Part shown: one piece after another, positions 34,250 to 44,959 of the stretch
Layout: each line of letters starts with the position of its first letter
Numbering within the stretch: position 1 is the stretch's first letter
Assembly: GCA_963575745.1 (NCBI GenBank)
Contig: CAUYUJ010012559.1
Coordinates: forward strand, 267,920 to 325,419
Reading direction: 5' to 3'
Length of the DNA stretch: 57,500 nucleotides
Source: Prorocentrum cordatum
Taxonomy: Eukaryota; Sar; Dinophyceae; Prorocentrales; Prorocentraceae
The notes under the pieces: model-generated
What the model was told of the DNA's origin: nothing
The model's input: only the letters and a program-made list of their open reading frames with translations
Databases searched by the model: none
Made by a program: the position numbers and the translations under genes

Positions 34250-36215
34250 TGCCCCAAGTAATGAAGAAGCAAGTTCTTACCACAGTTCGTCTCTTTTCGG
34301 AGGTTGGCTGGCGGCTATGCCGGCTTTCGCGCATCCGTGGATTCTACACGCTTGCCCCCGTCGCGGGGCAGCCGGCTCGAGGGCGCAGCACGGCGGCGAG
34401 GCCGGCGGCAGTGCGCGCTCGCGCACCTCGCCGCACACCGCATGCCGCATTCGCTCGGGCGCGGGCTGGCGGCAGCGCTGACTGACCGTCGAGCATCCAC
34501 AGGTCCGACGCGCACGCGCGCCTCTCCGCCACCACGGCCCGTGTCCTCTCCGACGCTGGCCGGCGTGAAAGCCCGCGTTCGTGCACCAGCCGATACAGGT
34601 TGCCCCCGTCGCGGGGCAGCGGCCTCAAGGACAGTGCCCAGCAGCGAGATCGGCGGTCCTGCACACCCTCACGCCTCTCCAGCTTCTGCGGTTGATCTTC
34701 TCTTTTTTTATTTTTTTTGATTAATTTTTTTTTCTGCGGTTGATCTTCTCTTGGACGCCCGCTTGGCGGCATGCCCGCTTTCGTGCGTCCACGCGTTCTG
34801 CGCCCGTGCCCCCGTCGCGAGGCAGATGCCTCAAGGGCGCGGCCCGGCGGCAAGGCCGGGCGCCCCGCGGGTTGCTTTCCACCTCGTCGAGGACCACCTT
34901 GAGGTCTTCACCTCGAGGGCTTCACCTCGAGGCCTTCGCCACGACGCCTTCACCCTGGTGTCTTCCCATTGAGGTCCTCACCTCGAGGACCTCGAGGTTT
35001 CCACACAGGTGTGCTGACACAGCCCTGGCGAACCCCGTCGCGAGGCAATTGTCTCGAGGACACAGTCCGACAAAGCTGGCGGCCCTGCGTACTGACCCGT
35101 GGTGGCCCCGCAGACCCACGTCTCTCTGGTTAGCGGCTTTGTCTCCTTCTGGAGGCAGGCTGGCGACCATGCCGCGCATCCTCAAATCAGGCGGACTCAC
35201 CCCCGTCGCGAGGCAGTTGCCTCAAGGACGCAGCACGGCGGCAAGGCCAGCAGCCCCGCGTGCTATCGCGTCTCTTCGCTGACCACGTTCCGCATTCCTC
35301 TGGGCGCTGGCTGGCGGCAACCCTGGCACTCGTGCATTCCAGCTTTACCCCCGTCGCAAGGCAACTGACTGTCTCAAGGACGCGCTAAGCCTGGCTGCAA
35401 AGCCGGCGGCCCTGCGCCACCACTATAAGCTGGCCGATGGGAAGCCAGCCTTCGGGCACTCGCAGTTTGTCACCCCTGTCGCGAGGCAGTGGCCTCAAGG
35501 ACAACGCCCGCTGGCAAGAGCGGCGGTCCTGAGCACTCTCACGCATCTCCGGTTACCACGGTTTGTCTTCTCTTTGGCGCTGGCTTGGCGGCATGCCGGC
35601 ATTCGCGCATCCGTGGATTCTGCGCGCCTGCCCACGCACAGAAGTTTCCCTGTTACCACGGCTCGTCTTTTTTGAGCACTGGCTAGCGGCAACGCTGGCT
35701 TCCGTGCTGCCCAGGACTCACGCGCCAGCCCCTGGCCAACACGGTTCGCTCCCTTCTGGATGCGGGCTTGGGTGCATGCTGGCTTTCACGCATCCAAAGC
35801 TTAGGCGCGCTTGCCCCCGTCGCGAGGCAATTGCCTGAAAAAAGGCAACCCCGCGGCAAGACCGGCGGCCCTGCGCACTCCCCCATTCCCCTGGATACAA
35901 CGGTTCGTGTATTCTTGGTCGCCAGCTGGCGGCCATGCCAGCTTCCGTGTATCCAGAGATTCTGCGAGCTTATCCCCGTCACGAGGCAGCTGACTCAAGG
36001 GCATAGTCTGGCGGCGAGGCCAGCGGACCTGCGCGCTCTCAACGGTGCCCGGTTACCACGCTTCGTCCGTTTTTGGACGCTGGCTGGCGGCAATGCTGTC
36101 TTGCGTGCATCCACAGATTCTGCGCGCATAACCCGTCGCGAGGCAGCTGCCCCAAGGACGCAGTCTGGCGGCAATGCTGGCGGTTACTGCGATTCGTCAC
36201 CCGTAGGGTGATGTC
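34250..36215. repeat. Satellite S2, about 165-bp unit, roughly a dozen copies
   Basis: Units share GCTGGCTGGCGGCATGCC, TTGCCCCCGTCGCGAGGCAG, TTGCCTCAAGGACGC and GGCAAGGCCGGCGGCCCTGC. Units vary in length and are interrupted by CTTCACCTCGAGG repeats near 34880-35000. A stray part-unit is at 32640-32780. Open frames here are unit-length artefacts. Confidence 0.85.
34684..34752. other. 21-bp direct repeat flanking a T-rich insert
   Basis: TTCTGCGGTTGATCTTCTCT(T) occurs at 34684-34704 and again at 34732-34752; between them are 27 bases of T with two short breaks. On the minus strand the insert is an A-run flanked by a long direct repeat, as left by target-primed insertion of little more than a poly(A) tail. 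Tandem duplication is the alternative. Confidence 0.6.
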
Positions 36216-36896
36216 ATGGCAAGGCGAAAGGAGGGATCGCCGTCCCATCCCCTCCTCCCAGGATGGGGGATGGGGGGGGAAATTTTGTGCTCGCAGTCCT
36301 AGGTTCCAGGAGTCCCCACTCCAGGTGCCCCGAGTGCCAGCCACCACGCCCATCCCTCACGCTGCCCCGCTGATGCAGCCAGGAATGCCAGCCACCATGT
36401 TGGAGCCACCTGGCCACGAACTCCCTGTTCAGCTGCATGGCTGCGGTGAAAAGGCCACTCCGGTCATGGGGCTCCAAGGCAAGGACTGAAGGGATTCCAA
36501 TGGTCTCAAAGCCCCTTACGTTGCACCGCTGGTGCAGCCTGGAGTGCCAGCCACTGGCTTCGAGTAACCTTGTCACTCCCCCACCCGTCGCAATCGACCT
36601 GTTCCCTTCTCCCCCCCTGCAGCTACATGGCTGCAGTGGAGGAGGCCATTCCAGCCTTGAGTCTCCAGGGCGGGGCATGCAGGGTTTTCACTGGTCTCCA
36701 ACCTGATGGTTCGAAAAGCGGCCCTTTCGCGCGAGACCTCCTTTCACCATTGAAACTCATGTGCCCACACTAACCAATAACCAGGCGTGCTGGCCATATG
36801 TATGCACCTGCGATGCTCTGAGTCCTAGGTTCCATGAGTTCCCACCCCAGGTGCCCCGAGTGCCAGCCACCACGCCCATCCCTCACAAAGGGCTCC

Positions 36897-37054
36897 TAAG
36901 TTCGCGCTTCGCGCTGCGCGAAGCGCGAAGCGCGAATAACTTCGCGCTCTCGCGCCGCCCTCCCAAGGGGGAGAAGAGGAGGACGAGGAGAAGGGGGAGG
37001 AGGAAGGAGGACGGCGAAGCGCGAAGCGCGAATAACTTCGCGCCCTCCTGGGAG
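36897..37054. repeat. GCGAAGCGCGAA insertion in satellite S3
   Basis: Starts with the hairpin TTCGCGCTTCGCGC-T-GCGCGAAGCGCGAA; GCGAAGCGCGAATAACTTCG appears at both ends, around a purine-rich centre. The satellite words CCCATCCCTCAC stand on both sides, which suggests insertion with duplication of flanking sequence. Confidence 0.6.
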
Positions 37055-37399
37055 CCCATCCCTCACGCTCCCCCGCTGTCGCAGCTGGCAGTGCCAGCCA
37101 CCAGGTTGGAGCCACCTGGCCACGCTCTGCCTCTGAGCAGCTGCATGGCTGCGGCGAGGGAGGCCACTCCCAGTCTTGGAGCTCTACACCCTGCGAAATG
37201 CTTAAGAAATCATGGGTTAAGAAAGTCATAGCCTCAGAACTTGCCTAAAAACCCAACATTTCTATTAAAATCTAAAGATTTACAGTGAAACGTTAAGAAT
37301 AATCGAGACTCTGGCCGAAAACTTAAGTTTTCTTAAGCATCGCCTAAGGTGTAGGGCAGGGGCTGAAGGGATTTCAATGGTCTCGAAGGCCCATTACGT

Positions 37400-37561
37400 C
37401 TAGGTCGGGCGTGCCCCCCTAGAGGCGGATTTGAGACGAAACATAGGAAAATACCAAACACATACCCCTAAAAATGCTCAAACATTGTCAAAAAATCGTC
37501 CCCAGACCATTTTGTGACTATTTTTGAACATTCCCCCTGTATAGGGACAGGCCCGACTTTA
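37400..37561. mobile_element. F1 TIR element, copy 2, inserted in satellite S3
   Basis: 162 bp, ends CTAGGTCGGGC and (inverted) TAAAGTCGGGC, flanked by the perfect 8-bp repeat CATTACGT (37392-37399 and 37562-37569). The surrounding satellite unit without the element can be read at about 36515, which gives an empty-site comparison. A-rich centre, no coding capacity. Confidence 0.9.
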
Positions 37562-37720
37562 CATTACGTTTCACTGCCGGGAAGGCCAGCCGCCCGGTGG
37601 AAGCTACCCTGCCACGCCCCCGCCCGTCGCAGTAGACCTCCTCTCTTCGCCCCCCTTGTTGCAGCTGCACGGCTGCAGTGGCGAGGCCCTTCCAGCCTTC
37701 GGTCTCCAGGGTAGGGCCTG

Positions 37721-37983
37721 AAGGGATATCAGTGATCTCCAGCTTTGTGCTTCAGGCCAGACGAGGTGCCTATGGCCTCTGAATTACCTGATGACTCGAG
37801 ACGCGGTCCATTCGCGCGAGACCTCCTCTCGCCAATGCGGCCCCCGTGCCTCCACAGACCAACAACCAGGCGTGCTGGCAATGAGTCTCTTGTCGCCCTC
37901 GAGGAAAAAAGGCAGTGCCTGGCGCTCCCGTCTCCCCCATCTTTGGACCGCTTGCCTATGCCATCGCGTACTTTGCACAGGTC
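37721..37983. other. Short unique spacer
   Basis: Contains CGCGCGAGACCTCCT and CAACCAGGCGTGCTGGC, which repeat words from about 36730-36800. No gene recognised. Confidence 0.5.
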
Positions 37984-38105
37984 TTAGGTCGGGCCTGTCC
38001 CCCTACAGGGAGATTTTGGGCGAACAAATCAAAATACGTTTTAAAACAATGCTCACAAAATGCTCAAAAACGGTTTCAAAAAGTGGAGGCACATGCCCGA
38101 CTTAA
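37984..38105. mobile_element. F1 TIR element, copy 3, with splice-site-making duplication
   Basis: 122 bp, the shortest copy. Ends TTAGGTCGGGC and (inverted) TTAAGTCGGGC, flanked by perfect CACAGGTC at 37976-37983 and 38106-38113. Because the duplicated target contains AG/GT, removal from the first GT to the second AG (CACAG/GTC...CACAG/GTC) is an exact GT-AG intron that restores the original site. A long plus-strand frame (37915-38811) runs through it; whether that is a gene is unclear. Confidence 0.9.
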
Positions 38106-38113
38106 CACAGGTC

Positions 38114-39145
38114 TGTCGGTGCCAACATTGTCCGTTTCAGCTTCGGGAACCTCTGAGACCAACACTACCCCTATGCTCAGTCAGTCACGGAACCAGGCGA
38201 TACATGTCACAGGTAATTCTCTGGGAACTTACCCCGTCAGTCCCACCATATACTGTCAGAAATTGCTCAACTCCCCATTTGAAGGATCTTCGATGGCCGC
38301 CGGGAGGCGGAGTTGCGGGTACGTACGCAAGACAGCGTTTGGGCGTGCCGGCCCATCCGCAGGCAAATGCATGTATATTCTGAGGGATGCCAGCCCATCC
38401 TCGGACGGATGGCGTGACACCGAACTTCGTGCCATTTTCGTTGCTACCTTCGTCGCCTTCCCAATTCCCCTCCCAGAGGGAGGCCCACTTTTGTTTGTAT
38501 GTGTCCCGACTGAGGGGCCGATAAGAGAACCGACCCACGATCACCTGAGAACCGACCCACAAGTCCCGACCTTTTGGAAGCACAGCAATGCTGTTGCTAA
38601 CTACACCAGCCTTGTCGCTTCTGTGGGAGTCGGACGCGTGCTTCACGGCCATATTCGAACAACAAATCCTCTGATGTTCTCGTTGTGCAACAAGCAACAT
38701 CCAGCTGCACCAATTGCTGGTCACAAAGACCAGGATGAACACACACCCAGGATGCGAGGGCCTAAGCACCCGGGCATGGCTTTTTCCCAACGATGGAAAT
38801 CGATGCTGTAGATCTGCCTTGTGGGTAATTTTGTGGCCGGCTTGGGGCCTCCTGTGAGGCCCTCTGGAGCTCTGGAGGTCCTGCTGCTCTGGCGGGATCA
38901 AGCATGAAGATCTGCGCCGTTGATTTCACTTGTAGGTCATCCTGTGACCGCCCTGGAGGCCCTCTTGGGACCCTCTTGCGGCCTTCATGCGACTATGGCA
39001 GGTTTCTGAACGACCTCGCTCCGTTTGGTCTGGGCCGCAGCCCCAGGCCATTCTCACCATCGGGCCACCAGCCCTTCAGGGTGGTGGCTCCAAGAAACTG
39101 GGTCCACATACAGGGTCAAGGCGCCCCAGAGACACGTTCTATCAA
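38114..39145. other. Unique sequence with a long plus-strand frame
   Basis: About 700 bp of non-repetitive sequence of about 52 percent GC. The plus strand is open to a stop at 38811 (some phrases such as GKCMYILRDASPSSDGWRDT look protein-like), but the minus strand is equally open from 38901 to 38185. No family is recognised and no splice sites stand out. 38840-39000 has GGCCCTCTTGG-type words. Possibly coding, not called. Confidence 0.3.
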
Positions 39146-39149
39146 GTCC

Positions 39150-39392
39150 TCCTCCTCCTCCACCTCCTCCTCCTCCTCCTCCACCTCCTCCTCCCCCTCC
39201 TCCTCCCCCTCCTCAGATTAGCATCGGCATCATCATCAGCATCATCATCCTCCTCAGTTTCCTCATCACCATCACCACCACCATCACCACCACCATCATC
39301 ATCATGATCGAAATCAGCAGCATCATCATTAGAATCGTCATCAGCACCATCATCGCCATCACCATTACCGCCACCATCATCATGAGTACCAG

Positions 39393-39448
<56 letters not shown>

Positions 39449-39665
39449 GCATCATCATCATCATCATCATCATCATCAGCATCGTCACCATCATCATCCA
39501 CATCCTCAACATCATATCATCAGCAGCACCAGTACCAGCTACATCATCATCATCACCAGCATCGCGGCCCCCGGAAGCATCATTATCCTCATTAGCATCA
39601 GCAATAGCATCAGCATTCTCATCATCAGCATAATCATCCTTTTCATGCCATTATCATCACCATCC
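39150..39665. repeat. (CCT)n then (ATC)n microsatellite
   Basis: CCT-rich to 39215, then about 440 bp of CAT/ATC units with AGC and CAC variants. Confidence 0.95.
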
Positions 39666-39734
39666 TAAACATCAGAGAGAGCGTGATCCACCGCCGCTTC
39701 AGTGGAAAATTGCCGCCCTTTTCCTCCGGAACCC

Positions 39735-40490
39735 GGGGGTCCACCCCCCCCCCCTTCGAAAATCCCTTCCCCCCCTGCTGGACCCCCCCCCCCCCCCTTC
39801 CCCCGGCAAAACCCCCCCCCTCCCCTAACCCCTCCCCCCCCCCCCCCCCTCGAACTCGAAAACCGGGGGGGGTCACTACCGGTTCGAACCCCCCCCCCCC
39901 CTCGAAAACCGGAGGGGGGGGTCACTACCGGTTCGAACCACTGAGCTGTCCCACTGTTCCCACCACTGTCCCCACTGTCCCCACCACTGTCCCCACTGTA
40001 CCTCTGTCCCATTGTCCCACCGCCGTCCTCGCCACCGCCTTCACCACTGTCCCCACCACCACTGTACCCTCCACTGTCCTACTGTTTCCACCACATTCCC
40101 ACTGTCCCCACACCACTGTCCCCACCACCACCGTCCCCACCACTGTCCCACTGTCCCCACTGTTCCCACCATTGTCCTCACCATTGTCCCCACCACTACC
40201 GTCCCCACCACTGTCCCACTGTCCCCACCACTGTCCCGCTGTCCCCTCACCACTGTCCCCACCACCACCGTCCCCACCACTGTCCGCACCCCCCTCGGTT
40301 TTCGAGGGGCGGGGGGGTTCGAACCGGTAGTGACCCCCCCCCCCGGTTTTCGAGTTCGAGGGGGGGAGGGGGGGGAGGGGGGGGGGTTCGAACCGGTAGT
40401 GACCCCCCCACCTTTTCATGATGAGCTGGGGGGGGGGGGAAGGGTTCGAACCGGTAGTGACCCCCCCGGTTTTCCGCCAGCAGCGGTAGA
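39735..40490. repeat. C-rich inverted repeats around an ACTGTCCC array
   Basis: GGTCACTACCGGTTCGAACC occurs twice in this orientation at about 39869-39940, and three times inverted (GGTTCGAACCGGTAGTGACC) at about 40317-40463. Each is beside runs of 7-12 C or G and TTTTCGAG words. Between the two sets (39945-40290) is a degenerate ACTGTCCCCACC array. Confidence 0.85.
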
Positions 40491-40499
40491 ACACGCTCT

Positions 40500-41079
40500 T
40501 TCAAACATCATCATCACCATCATCATCAGCATCATCATCCTCGTCGTCATCATCAGCAGCTGCATCAGCATCATCAGCAGCATAAGCATACTACTCATCA
40601 CCACCATTATCACCATCATCACCATCAACAACAACGTCTTCATCATCAGCAGCATCATCAGCAGCATCATCATACGCATAAGCATCAGCAGTAGCAGCGT
40701 CATCATAAACACCCTCACCACCAACAACAGCGTCATCGCCGTTATCCCCCATCATCCCCTCATCCTCCTCGTCCTCGTCATCATGCGCAGCATCATCCTC
40801 ATCGCCACCATCACCATCACCATCATCACCACCGTCAGCATCACCATCATCATACTCATCAAAATCCCCATCCCCATCCTCATCGTCATACCCATCCTGA
40901 TCCTTCGTCTCATCCGCCTGATCCTCATCATCATCGCCAGCATCACCATCGCCGTCATCATCCTGGTCGTCCTCGTTGTCGCCACCGCCATCATCATCGT
41001 CACCACCACCACCGCCACCATCACCGTCATCATCAGAATCATCATCGTCGTCGTCAGTTTCATCATCATCATCATCATT

Positions 41080-41134
<55 letters not shown>

Positions 41135-41330
41135 GCATCACCATCATCATCATCACCATCATCACCATCATCACCATCAACACCATCATCCCACTCCGCC
41201 TCGTCCCCTCCTCATTCCCTTTCTCCTCCGACGACAACGACGACGGCGACGACGACGGCGACAGCGACGGCGGCGGCGACGACGGCGACGACGACGACGG
41301 CGACGATCGACGACGGCAGGAGGAGGGAGG
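40500..41330. repeat. (ATC)n and (GAC)n microsatellites
   Basis: CATCATC-type units to about 41215, then GACGACGGC units to 41312. Source of very long Ile/Ser, Met and Asp frames that are not genes. Confidence 0.95.
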
Positions 41331-42309
41331 AGGAGGAGGGAAGGAGGGGAGGAGAGGAAACAAGTGGTGGTGGTGGTGGAACGCTGACATCCGTGTTCAT
41401 CCAGTGGCCTCCGAGCTTACTCCTCCAGATCTGTAAGAAAGAGGGAAGCAAGAGGCGGGGCCGGCCTGGAAGGAGGGAGGAGGGAGGAGGCGGGAGGAGA
41501 GAGCGTTTTTCAGGGCTTCCGACAGGTCGTGCGGGGTTCTGGTGTGCTCTTTGGAGGGTTCTCTCAGGGCCAGGAAGGGAGGGGGAGGAGGATGAGGGAG
41601 GAGCGAGAGAAAGTGACCATGCCAAGGCGCGGCAAAATGGGCGCTGCATCGTCCTGGCGCTGCATCGTTCTGGTGCGCGGATGCGCTGGGTGGCGGGGCG
41701 AGAACACGTGTGGCAGCCTCTTGCCCAGTGGGAAAGACCCCCTGCATCTTGTCAGCGACAGGGGCCAGGATTTGGGGCATTCAGCACGTTCTTAGCTCAG
41801 CACGGTGAGGGTGACTCGAGCCAAAACAGAATACGGCGACCATGCTCTTAAACGAGAAGGGGGGATTCGGAGAGCAGAAGAAGGCGGGGCAAAGGCGGGG
41901 CATGTTGAGGAACGGCGGCAGAGGGCGGCAACAGAAGGGGAGGCGGACTGGTTGTGCCGCTGGGGTGCAGCAGCCACGGGGTGCGCTGCCAAGTAATCAA
42001 CGTTCTTCGTGTCCGCGTGCGGCTCCACTGACAGCAGTCGTGGTGTCTGTGTGGGCGTGCCTCCCCCTGACGGTGTGATGATCGTGTTGTTGACGACGGT
42101 TGCCTGTGATGGTATTGGCCCTATGCGTCCACTGGCGGTCTCGGCACGTCGTGGCCATCGGCGAGCGTGCCCTCCGATTGCGTTGGCGTGTGATGTCGCT
42201 GGCATGTCTGATCGTACTGACGCGTGGGAGACGGGGTATGTGAAGGAGTCGGAGAGGCCGTGTTTGGTGCCGTTCCTAACCATACAAACTTCAGGCATCC
42301 GGGATATGC
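41331..42309. other. Purine-rich then unique sequence
   Basis: GGA-rich to about 41600, then unique sequence of about 57 percent GC. Both strands are open between 41800 and 42320; neither frame is recognised. No gene called. Confidence 0.4.
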
Positions 42310-42480
42310 TGACCTGGGTCAATCCAGACCCGGGTCAATGAGGCCTTGCAGGATCCTGCAGGATCCTGCACCCAAACCCGGGTCCATGCGACCCTGGCCC
42401 TGCAGGATCCTGCACCCATGGTCAATGCGACCCTGGCTCTACAGGATCCTGCAAGGTCCGGCGCTCTGGCTGACCCACGT
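42310..42480. repeat. GGATCCTGCA palindrome cluster, second copy
   Basis: Repeats of TGCAGGATCCTGCA with CCCGGGTCAATG and GCGACCCTGGCCCTGC, as at 22070-22200. F1 copy 4 follows at once. Confidence 0.85.
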
Positions 42481-42503
42481 TTGCATGGACCCCGCCTCGC
42501 GAG

Positions 42504-42668
42504 TGAATTCGGGCCTGTCCCCCATACAGGCCGATTTGGGGCGAAAAATAAAGCATACCCCAACAATGCCCCGAAATGGCCCAACACATACTCAAAAGAT
42601 CGTCCCCCGACTATTTGTCTTCACTATTTTGAATATACTCCTCCTGCAGAGGGACAGGCCCGACTTCA
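42504..42668. mobile_element. F1 TIR element, copy 4
   Basis: 165 bp. The terminal repeats are long here: GAGTGAATTCGGGCCTGTCC on the left against GAGTGAAGTCGGGCCTGTCC on the inverted right. Flanking CTCGCGAG and CTCCAGAG match at 6 of 8 positions, an aged duplication. On the plus strand GTGAATTC...CACTCCAG would be a GT-AG intron ending at a GC-rich exon-like island (42677-42870). Confidence 0.85.
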
Positions 42669-42676
42669 CTCCAGAG

Positions 42677-42870
42677 CCCCCAACGGGCAGACCCGGAAGC
42701 TCCGGCCGGCCGTCGAAGCGCCGTGCGGGGCCAGGCAGCCGCCACGGCGGTCGGCACGGCCGCGCACCGGCAGACCGCGGCGCCGGCGGAGTGGCGGGCG
42801 GCACGGTGGGGGAGAGCAGGCGCGGGGCGTGGGCACAGGGCCTGCACAACTCGAGCGCACGAGACAGGGC
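42677..42870. other. GC-rich island next to F1 copy 4, candidate exon
   Basis: Non-repetitive GC-rich island that begins at the F1 border. Ala/Arg-rich frames on both strands; one plus frame reads GQAAATAVGTAAHRQTAAPA. Strand, frame and function are undecided. Confidence 0.3.
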
Positions 42871-43137
42871 ACATCATGGAGCGCATGTCTTTCCTTGCGG
42901 CGATAGTGGGCATCACAGGGGGGGGGGAGGGGCCAGGTGGCTATATAACGTCCAGTATGCCCCAAGCATTAGAGAAACACGCTCATGGCATGGCACAGCA
43001 GCCGAGGAGTATTACAGCCTCGTCCGCCAGTGCGCCAACAATCACACCTGGCGACCATCGCAAATTGGAAGCCACGCCTGCAAGCTGCAGGCATTCCTCG
43101 GAGCTGCCTCGAGTTGGACAAGATACCTGTCCTGGCG

Positions 43138-43750
43138 TCAGAGTGACACAGGATACGGCATCAAGACAGCGCTAGGGTCGTAACCTGGCATGCCGTCGAA
43201 TACCGTGCCGGATGCGGCTTCAGGTGCAGAGTCGGATACGTCGGCGGAGGGCAGTGGGCCCACAGTCTGGGCATGAAGAGGGAGGAGGGAGGAAGGTGAA
43301 GAATGGCAGAAGAGGGAAGCGGGAGGACGGGGGAAGGAGAAAGGAGGAGGGAGGGAAGGAGGGAGAGAGATCGACGGCAGGGAGAGGGGGAGGCTGGGAA
43401 TAGAGGATGACTTCTTGCGCTCAACAAGAAACAACGTGGACAATACAAAGATGATGTAGTACGGCGGCGCATACGACAGACGAAAGACGATAGACAGACC
43501 ACGCAGCAAAGCGCATGCGCCGCCGAGTGTGACCAGCGCATGCGGCTGCGACGCCCCACAGAGCACCGTGCAAACGGCGGCAGCACCAGCACTGAAAATG
43601 AGCACGGGCCCAACAGCTGTAGTATACCCCTCGCGGAGATGCAGGATCAACATGATGGGAAATGGAACATGCAAAATAAAGAGCCCTGGCAGGCTGTAGA
43701 GATGGAACCGTTCGCGCAGACGCAGCTTGTTGGCCCGCGGCAAAAAGCCA
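43138..43750 (-). CDS. Candidate multi-pass membrane protein exon
   Basis: A long pyrimidine tract followed by CCCCCACAG at 43752-43751 is an excellent acceptor. The frame then runs to a stop at 43138. The first part has three or four hydrophobic segments: PGLFILHVPFPIMLILHL, AVGPVLIFSAGAAAVCTVLC, GGACALLRGLSIVFRL and APPYYIIFVLSTLFLVE. The C-terminal part is Ser/Pro-rich and largely from a GGA-type repeat (43270-43400), so the true exon may end near 43420. The protein is not recognised; T-rich DNA alone can look hydrophobic, so caution is due. Confidence 0.4.
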
Positions 43751-43959
43751 CTGTGGGGGAAAAGGGGAAGGAACAAAACAAAAAAAACGCGCAGCATGCC
43801 ACGTCGCCACGGAAGACGAAGGAGGACACGCACGCCCAGTGCAGCACACGCCAACGTTCACCGACGATGGGCACTGCAGATAGGAAGGCCAGCCTCGGCG
43901 CTCGAGTGAGCGCACCCGGGGCATCACGGGGCAGGCAGCCAGCACGCTGGGAAGGAGAG

Positions 43960-44370
43960 GGGACGAAGTAGCTGGACGAGGGAGCACGAGAGGCAGGGGA
44001 ACGAGGAGGACGACGAGGAGGACAAGGGAAGAGAGAGAGAGAGAGAAGAGAAGGAGCGAGGGACGAGGAACAGGAAGAGGAGAAGAGGAGCGAGAAGAAC
44101 TGAGATGAGAACGGGGGAGGGGAATTAGGAGGAGTTGAAGAGCAGAAAGAAGAGGAAGATGATAGGAGAGAGCGCGGAGAAAGAGGAGGAGGCGAAGGAG
44201 GAAGAACAAGGAGGAAGACGAGGACGGGGGAGAAAGGGGAGGAAGACGAGGATGGGGGAGGAGGACTGAGGAGAAGGAGGAGGACTGGGAAGCGAGGGGG
44301 ACAACGAGGGGGGGAAATGAGGTGGAGGAGGAGGAGGAGGAGGAGGAGGAGGAGGAGGAGGAGGATGGCC
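43960..44370. repeat. Purine-rich GGA/GAGA tract
   Basis: GGA, GAGA and GAGGAC units, ending in a pure (GGA)n run at 44322-44366, to the left of the exon at 44561-44390 as in other exon islands. Confidence 0.9.
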
Positions 44371-44389
44371 ATGGTAAACCAAGGATGCA

Positions 44390-44561
44390 TCAGCGTTGCC
44401 GCAATACGCCCTCTTGTCCCAATGCTCCCTCCTCGTGTGCGTCCCTCCTCCTCCGCAAGAGAGCAGCCTCCTCTTGAACAGCGAGCGCCCGACGGGCCTG
44501 CCATGCAGACGAGAGCCCTGCCCCGAGGAGGAGCTGCCGCGAGGAATTGAGGCGGGGCTGG
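44390..44561 (-). CDS. Candidate terminal exon after F1 copy 5, coiled-coil
   Basis: The minus frame begins at CGCCCGAG/CCAGCC, whose AG (44563-44562) lies inside the right-hand F1 terminal repeat, and runs to TGA at 44392-44390. It reads SRQLLLGAGLSSAWQARRAL, AVQEEAALLRRRRDAHEEGA and a short end, a helical, charged sequence. It resembles in style the coiled-coil exon next to F1 copy 1. No donor partner was identified upstream. Confidence 0.4.
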
Positions 44562-44717
44562 CTCGGGCGTGCCATCCCACAGGGGGATTCTGGACGAACT
44601 GTAGCAGGTACCCCAAACAGTCTCCAACATGCCTGACGAGTACTCAAAACATCGTCCCCCGAATATGTTTTTACAGTTTGTGGATATTCCTCCTGTAGAG
44701 GGACAGGCCCGATTTAA
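44558..44717. mobile_element. F1 TIR element, copy 5
   Basis: 160 bp; left end CTGGCTCGGGC, inverted right end TTAAATCGGGCCTGTCCCTC. Flanks AGGCGGGG and AGATAGGG match at 5 of 8 positions, all differences being transitions. Contains CAAAACATCGTCCCCCGA, shared with copies 2 and 4. Confidence 0.8.
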
Positions 44718-44959
44718 AGATAGGGCCAGCAGGTTACTGGAAGAGTCGAGCGGACGCCCCGCTTTGAAAAATTAGCCTGGCGAAGGACCCAACCATATTC
44801 AGCTGTAGGTACCGCGATCGCGTGTATAATCTCCGGTGGGGTTTCTTATGGGGGGGGCGCGCGACATGTGTGAGGGTGTTTCCCTCGGTGGGCAACGAGG
44901 CGGTGCCTGCTTTGCAATACGCCATGCAGGGCTCCGCAGCTCCGCAGGTCGCTCCACCC

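Larger units (their letters stand above)
36235..37720. repeat. Satellite S3, about 160-bp unit, six or more copies
   Basis: Units share GTGCCAGCCACCA, GAGCCACCTGGCCACG, GCAGCTGCATGGCTGC, AGGCCACTCC and ATTCCAATGGTCTC. It is interrupted by an insertion at 36897-37054 and by F1 copy 2. Confidence 0.8.

Noticed and set aside
37915-38811. A 298-codon plus-strand frame as one gene
   Set aside because: It runs through the F1 insertion, the opposite strand is equally open, and codon choice is unbiased; kept only as possible coding sequence around an excisable element.
39869-40463. GGTTCGAACC as tRNA T-arms
   Set aside because: The words occur as inverted repeats beside C-runs with no cloverleaf.
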